NCBI GenBank assembly: GCA_913047525.1
Contig: CAJWUS010000011.1
Span: forward strand, 1-19,136
DNA from: an uncultured Flavobacteriales bacterium
Lineage (GTDB): Bacteria; Bacteroidota; Bacteroidia; Flavobacteriales; BACL11
Direction: 5' to 3'
Length of the DNA stretch: 19,136 nucleotides
A program made the translations under genes and the position numbers. Under the pieces are notes generated by a model that saw only the letters and a program-made list of their open reading frames with translations, ran no database searches and had not been told where the DNA came from. This document shows, piece by piece, positions 14,826 to 19,136 of this stretch; within the stretch, counting starts at the first letter, position 1; every line of letters begins with the position of its first letter.

Positions 14826-16224
14826 ATTGAATAAAACAACACAACTCATAAAATATCTATTTTTTGATTTATTATCGGCAGTAATATCGTGGACTTTTTT
14901 TTTCAGCTATCGTAAGGTTTTTATAGAAGAGTTAGCAATTGATTTTACCAATAAGTTTTATCTTGGCATTGTTCTTATTCCTATTTTTTGGATAATATTA
15001 TATGGCGTAACGGGTACTTACAAAAACATTTTTAGAAAATCGAGACTGAAAGAGTTATCGGAAACATTTTACATAGTGCTTATTGGTACAGTCATTATCT
15101 TTTTTGTTGCTCTACTTGACGATTATATCGACAACTATCGAACTTATTACAGTCTCTTTGTTGTTCTTTTTTGTTCGCATTTATTTTTCACTGCCCTTTT
15201 TAGGTTTTCACTCACCACTATTACCGCAAAAAAAGTCCATCAGAAAAAGATAAGTTTTAATACCCTTATAATTGGAAGTAATGTAAAAGCAATGGAAATG
15301 TACAAGGAACTAGAAGGTCAAAAATTATCGAGTGGATACAATTTTGTTGGATTTGTAAATGTAGAAGAAAAATCGCAATATCTGCTGAGTGAATTTATTC
15401 CTAAACTAGGAAGTCTAGAAGCTATTATTGAAGTGATAAATGAGTATAATATTGAGGATGTAATTATTGCAGTGGAGAGTGCTGAACACCATAAAATTGA
15501 AGAGATTATTGACCTATTGGAAGGTTCCGATATCTATATTAAAATGCTACCAGATATGTATGACATTATTTCTGGAAAGGTAAAAACGAGCACTATTTTC
15601 GGAACTGCACTTATCGAAATTGAGCACGATTTGATGCCTACTTGGCATTGGTTCTTGAAAAGGGTATTTGATGTAAGCGTTTCTTTATTTGTAATTATTA
15701 TCCTTTCTCCTTTATTTTTAATTTCTGCGCTTTTGGTTAAGTTTTCTTCATCTGGAGAAGTTCTATTCAAACAAGAAAGAATTGGTTTACATGGTAGAGG
15801 TTTCAATATTATTAAGTTTCGTTCTATGTATGAGAATGCAGAAAGTAATGGACCACAACTGTCCTCAGATGAGGATAAGCGAATTACATCTTGGGGAAAA
15901 ATTATGCGCAAAATAAGACTGGATGAATTGCCACAATTTTATAATGTATTAATTGGTGAAATGTCAATTGTAGGGCCAAGACCTGAAAGACAATACTATA
16001 TAAATTTGATAGCTGAAAAAGCCCCTCATTATCATCATTTACATAAAGTAAAACCAGGAATCACATCCTGGGGGATGGTAAAATTCGGCTATGCTGAAAA
16101 TATTGAACAAATGATTGAAAGAATGAAATATGACATTTTGTATATAGAGAATATATCCTTTGCTTTAGATTTAAAAATTTTAATATACACAGTGCTAATT
16201 GTATTGCAAGGCAGAGGAAAATAG
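14797..16224 (+). CDS. Undecaprenyl-phosphate sugar phosphotransferase (WbaP/EpsE-type, polyisoprenyl-P hexose-1-P transferase)
   Basis: This enzyme loads the first sugar-1-phosphate onto the lipid carrier to begin an exopolysaccharide, capsule or O-antigen unit, at the inner membrane. Four hydrophobic spans lie at about 18-37, 55-72, 91-107 and 117-136. A nucleotide-binding-like region starts with NTLIIGSN (155-162). The C-terminal catalytic domain begins at KRVFDV (288-293), has a re-entrant hydrophobic helix to about 315, then LFKQERIG, KFRSM, RLDELPQ (374-380) with the catalytic Asp-Glu pair, and VGPRP (392-396). The length of 475 aa fits the large form. ATG 14797 overlaps the lipoprotein gene; TTG 14827, just after that gene's stop, gives a start closer to the usual family N-terminus. 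No other glycosyltransferase is nearby. Confidence 0.92.
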   Translation: MLITSKSYIKLNKTTQLIKYLFFDLLSAVISWTFFFSYRKVFIEELAIDFTNKFYLGIVLIPIFWIILYGVTGTYKNIFRKSRLKELSETFYIVLIGTVIIFFVALLDDYIDNYRTYYSLFVVLFCSHLFFTALFRFSLTTITAKKVHQKKISFNTLIIGSNVKAMEMYKELEGQKLSSGYNFVGFVNVEEKSQYLLSEFIPKLGSLEAIIEVINEYNIEDVIIAVESAEHHKIEEIIDLLEGSDIYIKMLPDMYDIISGKVKTSTIFGTALIEIEHDLMPTWHWFLKRVFDVSVSLFVIIILSPLFLISALLVKFSSSGEVLFKQERIGLHGRGFNIIKFRSMYENAESNGPQLSSDEDKRITSWGKIMRKIRLDELPQFYNVLIGEMSIVGPRPERQYYINLIAEKAPHYHHLHKVKPGITSWGMVKFGYAENIEQMIERMKYDILYIENISFALDLKILIYTVLIVLQGRGK

Positions 16225-16259
16225 ATAGGAAAAGAAATTATACAAGAAACAACAAATAA

Positions 16260-17153
16260 ATGAATAACATAACCGTAATTGGAGCTGGTACCATGGGCAA
16301 TGGAATAGCCCATACTTTTGCCCAAAGAGATTTTAATGTAAACTTGGTTGATATATCAGCAAATGCATTAGAAAAAGCAATTTCCACTATCAGTAAGAAT
16401 CTGGATAGAATGGTAAAAAAAGAGAAGATTACAGAGAAAGATAAGATTAGCACGCTATCTAATATTACAACTTATACTGATATATCGAAAGGAGTTAAAG
16501 GAGTGGATTTAGTATTGGAAGCAGCTACTGAAAGTAAAGAGTTGAAACTGAAGATTTTTGATCAATTGGATAATGTGTGTGATGAGCATACTATTTTAGC
16601 CTCAAATACCTCATCCATCTCAATAACTGAAATTGCTACAATAACCAATAGGGCAGAGAAAGTGATTGGAATGCACTTTATGAATCCTGTTCCTATTATG
16701 AAACTGGTGGAAGTAATAAGAGGTAAAGCAACTTCAGATCAGGTTACTTCTACAATAATGGAGATGAGTAAAACCCTAGGCAAAATTCCTGTTGAAGTGA
16801 ATGATGCTCCAGGGTTTGTGGCCAATAGAATACTCATGCCAATGATTAATGAAGCCATTTATACTTTGCATGAGAATATATCTTCTGTTGAAGGAATTGA
16901 CACGGTAATGATGTTAGGCATGTCGCATCCTATGGGACCCTTGCACTTAGCTGATTTTATTGGTCTAGATATCTGCCTTTCGATTTTGGAAGTGATGCAT
17001 GAAGGATTTGGTGGTAAAAAATACAGCCCCTGTCCTCTTTTAATAGAAATGGTAGATGCTGGTAAATTAGGCATTAAATCAGGTGAAGGTTTTTATAATT
17101 ACTCTGATGGATCCAGAAATAAAAAAGTTGCTGCACAATTCAGTAAAAACTAA
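16260..17153 (+). CDS. 3-hydroxyacyl-CoA (3-hydroxybutyryl-CoA) dehydrogenase
   Basis: This enzyme interconverts 3-hydroxyacyl-CoA and 3-oxoacyl-CoA with NAD(P), in fatty-acid, polyhydroxybutyrate or phenylacetate metabolism. GAGTMGNGIAHTFA (8-21) is the dinucleotide-binding loop, with Asp31 as the acidic residue that selects NAD. The catalytic pair is His139 and Glu151 in HFMNPVPIMKLVE, with Ser118 in SNTSS and Asn189 in GFVANR. LGMSHPMGPL starts the C-terminal dimerisation domain, which ends in SGEGFYNY. The length of 297 aa is that of single-function enzymes (about 280-300), unlike FadB-type fusions. It begins 35 bases after the sugar transferase without a visible promoter. No other beta-oxidation gene is nearby. 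The stop overlaps that of the convergent DUF4294 gene. Confidence 0.94.
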   Translation: MNNITVIGAGTMGNGIAHTFAQRDFNVNLVDISANALEKAISTISKNLDRMVKKEKITEKDKISTLSNITTYTDISKGVKGVDLVLEAATESKELKLKIFDQLDNVCDEHTILASNTSSISITEIATITNRAEKVIGMHFMNPVPIMKLVEVIRGKATSDQVTSTIMEMSKTLGKIPVEVNDAPGFVANRILMPMINEAIYTLHENISSVEGIDTVMMLGMSHPMGPLHLADFIGLDICLSILEVMHEGFGGKKYSPCPLLIEMVDAGKLGIKSGEGFYNYSDGSRNKKVAAQFSKN

Positions 17154-17737
17154 TTCAACCTTCCTTCCAATTTTGCTTGTAGAATAATATGTTCAATTAG
17201 CATGTCTTCTCTATCATTTATTGGGTCGTATTTTGTTTTCAAGTCATTGTTGTAAAACTTAGCTAAGGTTTGCCAAAAAAAAGCATTGAACCTTCCTCTA
17301 TACGATTTTACTAACTGATAAGAGGTAATTTGTGTTTCTCTGTAAATCAATTTTACCAATATCCGCCCTTCACTCATTGTTAAGTTTTTAAGCTTTTCCG
17401 TATATTCCTCTTTCACCCACTTAGCAACCTCTTTTGTGTAGCGTTTTTTGTGCCTTCTTTTTGGTATACTATCCAAACCATCTTGTATCGCCCATAACTT
17501 TACTTTTGCGGTAAGGGAGTAAGGATACACTTTCAATACTTTTCTTTTTAGGATGTAATATCGCAATTTTTCATCAGAATCCTTAAAAGCTAAAATCTCT
17601 ACTTCTGGCACTTTGGAAAGAATGATAGTATCTTCATCAACTATTGCAAATTCTTTAATAGTAGGCTTTACTTGCGCCTTCACAAATAGTCCAAAACCTA
17701 AAAAAACTAGAAGAAAAAGTATCTTCTGAAATTGCAT
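17150..17737 (-). CDS. DUF4294 family secreted or membrane-associated protein
   Basis: I chose ATG 17735-17737, which starts the protein at MQFQKILF and gives 195 aa; an earlier in-frame start would sit inside the upstream gene and add 13 residues without a signal-peptide role. Residues 1-22 are a signal peptide ending in VKAQ. The mature part has LKRKVLKVYPYS, then a basic stretch (PKRRHKKRYTK), LTMSEGRILVKLIYRET, SYRGRFNAFFWQTLAKFY and REDMLIEHI. These are recognisable DUF4294 segments, a family found in Bacteroidota and of unknown function. A single base separates it from the upstream type IX cargo gene, so they are probably cotranscribed. Its stop overlaps that of the 3-hydroxyacyl-CoA dehydrogenase. 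Confidence 0.88.
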   Translation of the reverse strand: MQFQKILFLLVFLGFGLFVKAQVKPTIKEFAIVDEDTIILSKVPEVEILAFKDSDEKLRYYILKRKVLKVYPYSLTAKVKLWAIQDGLDSIPKRRHKKRYTKEVAKWVKEEYTEKLKNLTMSEGRILVKLIYRETQITSYQLVKSYRGRFNAFFWQTLAKFYNNDLKTKYDPINDREDMLIEHIILQAKLEGRLN

Positions 17738-17738
17738 C

Positions 17739-19136
17739 TTATTTTTGAAGAATGAGTTTGTGTTCAGTGCTAGCATTAGCAGTTGTTACTTTTGCAAAAT
17801 ATATGCCATTATTGAGTTCGCTTAAGTCTAAATAAAATTCGAAAGCATTTACACCCAAAAATTTAAATAATAATTTACCACTTACATCCATAATTGAAAT
17901 GGATTCCATTGGCATATCGCTACTTATTTCGCACATACCTTTTAGTGGATTAGGATGCACTACAATTTGATGTATTTCTTCATCTAGCCCTGTATATATT
18001 GCTGTGTAATCTGCAGAGGAAACATCACAGCCATTATAGTTAATCTCTACTTTGTAAATTCCTGCTTGTGTGATGTTAATTGTATTTGAATTTGCGCCAT
18101 TAATGATTACTCCATTTAAATACCACTGATAGCTATAAGAAGAATTGCTGATAGTGGATAACTGATTTCCATTTTGAGTAATTATTGGTGTGTTTAAAGG
18201 AGTACTTAAAACTGCAGTAACCTCAGTGTAATTTGATTTACAGTTTTCTTGTAATTGCAAATTATAAAAGAAATAATGATATGTTGCACTATTTGGAGAA
18301 TTATGTCCAGTGATGCTTGCTAAAGCTCCAATGTTATAAGGGTATGCAGCTCCTGTTGAGTTCCGGTATAGATCAGAACCAGCAGCACCAATTCCTAGCT
18401 CAAAATCATTACCAACAGGTAAATCAAAATCCACAAATAATGTATTTAATCCAGGGGAGACAGTTATGGTTGTATCGTCAATTACACTGCTATTATTATC
18501 TCTTAGCTCAAAAGTAATGATATTTGACGAACCAGCATATACATCTAAAGAAACAATAGTTGATGGAGAATAACAATCAATAAATAGATGTCTGTCATTA
18601 TTATAATGCCCACCCCCTCCAATGTTATTATCTACTGGACCACCAAAAACAGGTGCGCTTTCCTTTTTTAGGTAATAAGAAGTAGAATTGTTTAGTGTTG
18701 GAGTGGTAAAAGAGTTTCCTGTTCCAATAATAATATTACTTGTAGTATCATCATACCAATTGATAGTTCCTGTTGAGAAAGAAATAAGTGTAAAACTACT
18801 GGAATCAGCACAAATGGTATCGTTATAAGCAATTGGTCCTAGGTTATAAGCAACCGTTATAAAATTTGTTTGCGATATATTATCTGTTCCTAATGTATTT
18901 GTAACTTGCAGACTTACCGTATAAATACCTTGATTTTGATAAGAATGGGTTGGATTTTGTTGTGTGGAAGTGTTTCCGTCCCCAAAATCCCAAAGCCAAG
19001 AACTTGGGTTATTAGAACTTAAATCAATAAAATTAATATCTCCTGAGCATGAAGTTGTACTTTGTGCTGAGAATGATGCTATAGGAGGTGCTGCACATCC
19101 GCTATTCGTTGGTTGTTCATTTACTGCAACCTCTCT
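17739..19136 (-). CDS. Type IX secretion cargo with PKD and Ig-like domains (C-terminal 465 residues; 5' end outside the window)
   Basis: The frame is open from the right edge to the stop at 17739-17741, with no stop and no in-frame ATG, so the true start lies beyond 19136. A GTG at 18434 is internal to a domain and not a plausible start. The first segment is a PKD domain: PPIASFSA, then SWLWDFGDGNTS and HSYQNQGIYTVSLQV. Ig-like modules follow (around TGTINWYDD and YSYQWYLNG), with a central part rich in Asn, Ser and Gly (GGGGHYNN) that may be a jelly roll. The last 80 residues are a type A sorting domain: VHPNPLKGM, ISIMDVSGKLLF, LSELNNGIYFAKV and KLILQK. The domain directs export through the Por (type IX) system, usually with cleavage and surface attachment. 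The function of the N-terminus is unknown. Confidence 0.9.
   Translation of the reverse strand, partial: REVAVNEQPTNSGCAAPPIASFSAQSTTSCSGDINFIDLSSNNPSSWLWDFGDGNTSTQQNPTHSYQNQGIYTVSLQVTNTLGTDNISQTNFITVAYNLGPIAYNDTICADSSSFTLISFSTGTINWYDDTTSNIIIGTGNSFTTPTLNNSTSYYLKKESAPVFGGPVDNNIGGGGHYNNDRHLFIDCYSPSTIVSLDVYAGSSNIITFELRDNNSSVIDDTTITVSPGLNTLFVDFDLPVGNDFELGIGAAGSDLYRNSTGAAYPYNIGALASITGHNSPNSATYHYFFYNLQLQENCKSNYTEVTAVLSTPLNTPIITQNGNQLSTISNSSYSYQWYLNGVIINGANSNTINITQAGIYKVEINYNGCDVSSADYTAIYTGLDEEIHQIVVHPNPLKGMCEISSDMPMESISIMDVSGKLLFKFLGVNAFEFYLDLSELNNGIYFAKVTTANASTEHKLILQK

Noticed and set aside
17739..18434. A separate 231-residue gene starting at GTG 18434
   Set aside because: The frame continues open for a further 702 bases to the window edge with a clear PKD domain, so the GTG is internal and the gene is a fragment of a larger one.
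18317..18517. Plus-strand 66-codon frame rich in Gln and Tyr
   Set aside because: It is antisense to the type IX cargo, whose frame is continuous here; the Gln-rich composition results from reading the Asn/Ser-rich cargo backwards.
1..19136. A hidden defence, CRISPR, toxin-antitoxin or biosynthetic system
   Set aside because: Almost all the sequence is assigned to recognisable genes; no repeat-spacer pattern, reverse transcriptase, nuclease, toxin pair or recombinase was seen.

Overview
The window is AT-rich chromosomal DNA from a member of the Bacteroidota, most likely order Flavobacteriales. Supporting signs are a Por-type (type IX) secretion sorting domain, a choice-of-anchor B family protein, a DUF4294 protein, a transketolase split into two polypeptides, short A-rich leaders in place of Shine-Dalgarno sites, and several -7 boxes of the Bacteroidota type TANNTTTG. 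Nearly all the sequence is coding. I see no rRNA, tRNA, CRISPR array, insertion sequence or prophage gene, and no stretch above about 200 bases without a gene.

Layout. Positions 1-270 (minus) hold the start of a secreted choice-of-anchor B protein that runs off the left edge. Positions 367-4892 (minus) are a topoisomerase IV operon, parE then parC. Positions 5084-6181 (minus) encode the YchF/Ola1-type P-loop ATPase. The plus strand then carries an operon of the transketolase N-terminal half, a secreted von Willebrand A (VWA) protein and the transketolase C-terminal half (6320-9470). A 146-base spacer with a GC-rich hairpin follows. Next come an ECF-like sigma factor, a small single-pass membrane protein and a Spy/CpxP-like secreted protein (9617-11026), then a class III aminotransferase (11079-12257). 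A convergent protein-L-isoaspartate methyltransferase (12254-12895, minus) is followed by a plus-strand run: a Gfo/Idh/MocA oxidoreductase, a putative lipoprotein, an undecaprenyl-phosphate sugar transferase and a 3-hydroxyacyl-CoA dehydrogenase (12967-17153). On the minus strand to the right edge are a DUF4294 protein and, directly upstream of it, the C-terminal 465 residues of a large PKD/Ig-like type IX secretion cargo.

Most genes are core housekeeping or envelope genes, and I found no defence system, biosynthetic island or clear new machine. The points most worth following are: a sliding-clamp-binding-like hexapeptide at the extreme C-terminus of the topoisomerase IV A subunit; a VWA protein with a duplicated C-terminal beta unit lying between the two transketolase halves; a sigma factor whose conserved N-terminus has no ATG, GTG or TTG start; a possibly near-leaderless aminotransferase mRNA; and two convergent gene pairs that share the same reciprocal 4-base stop overlap.
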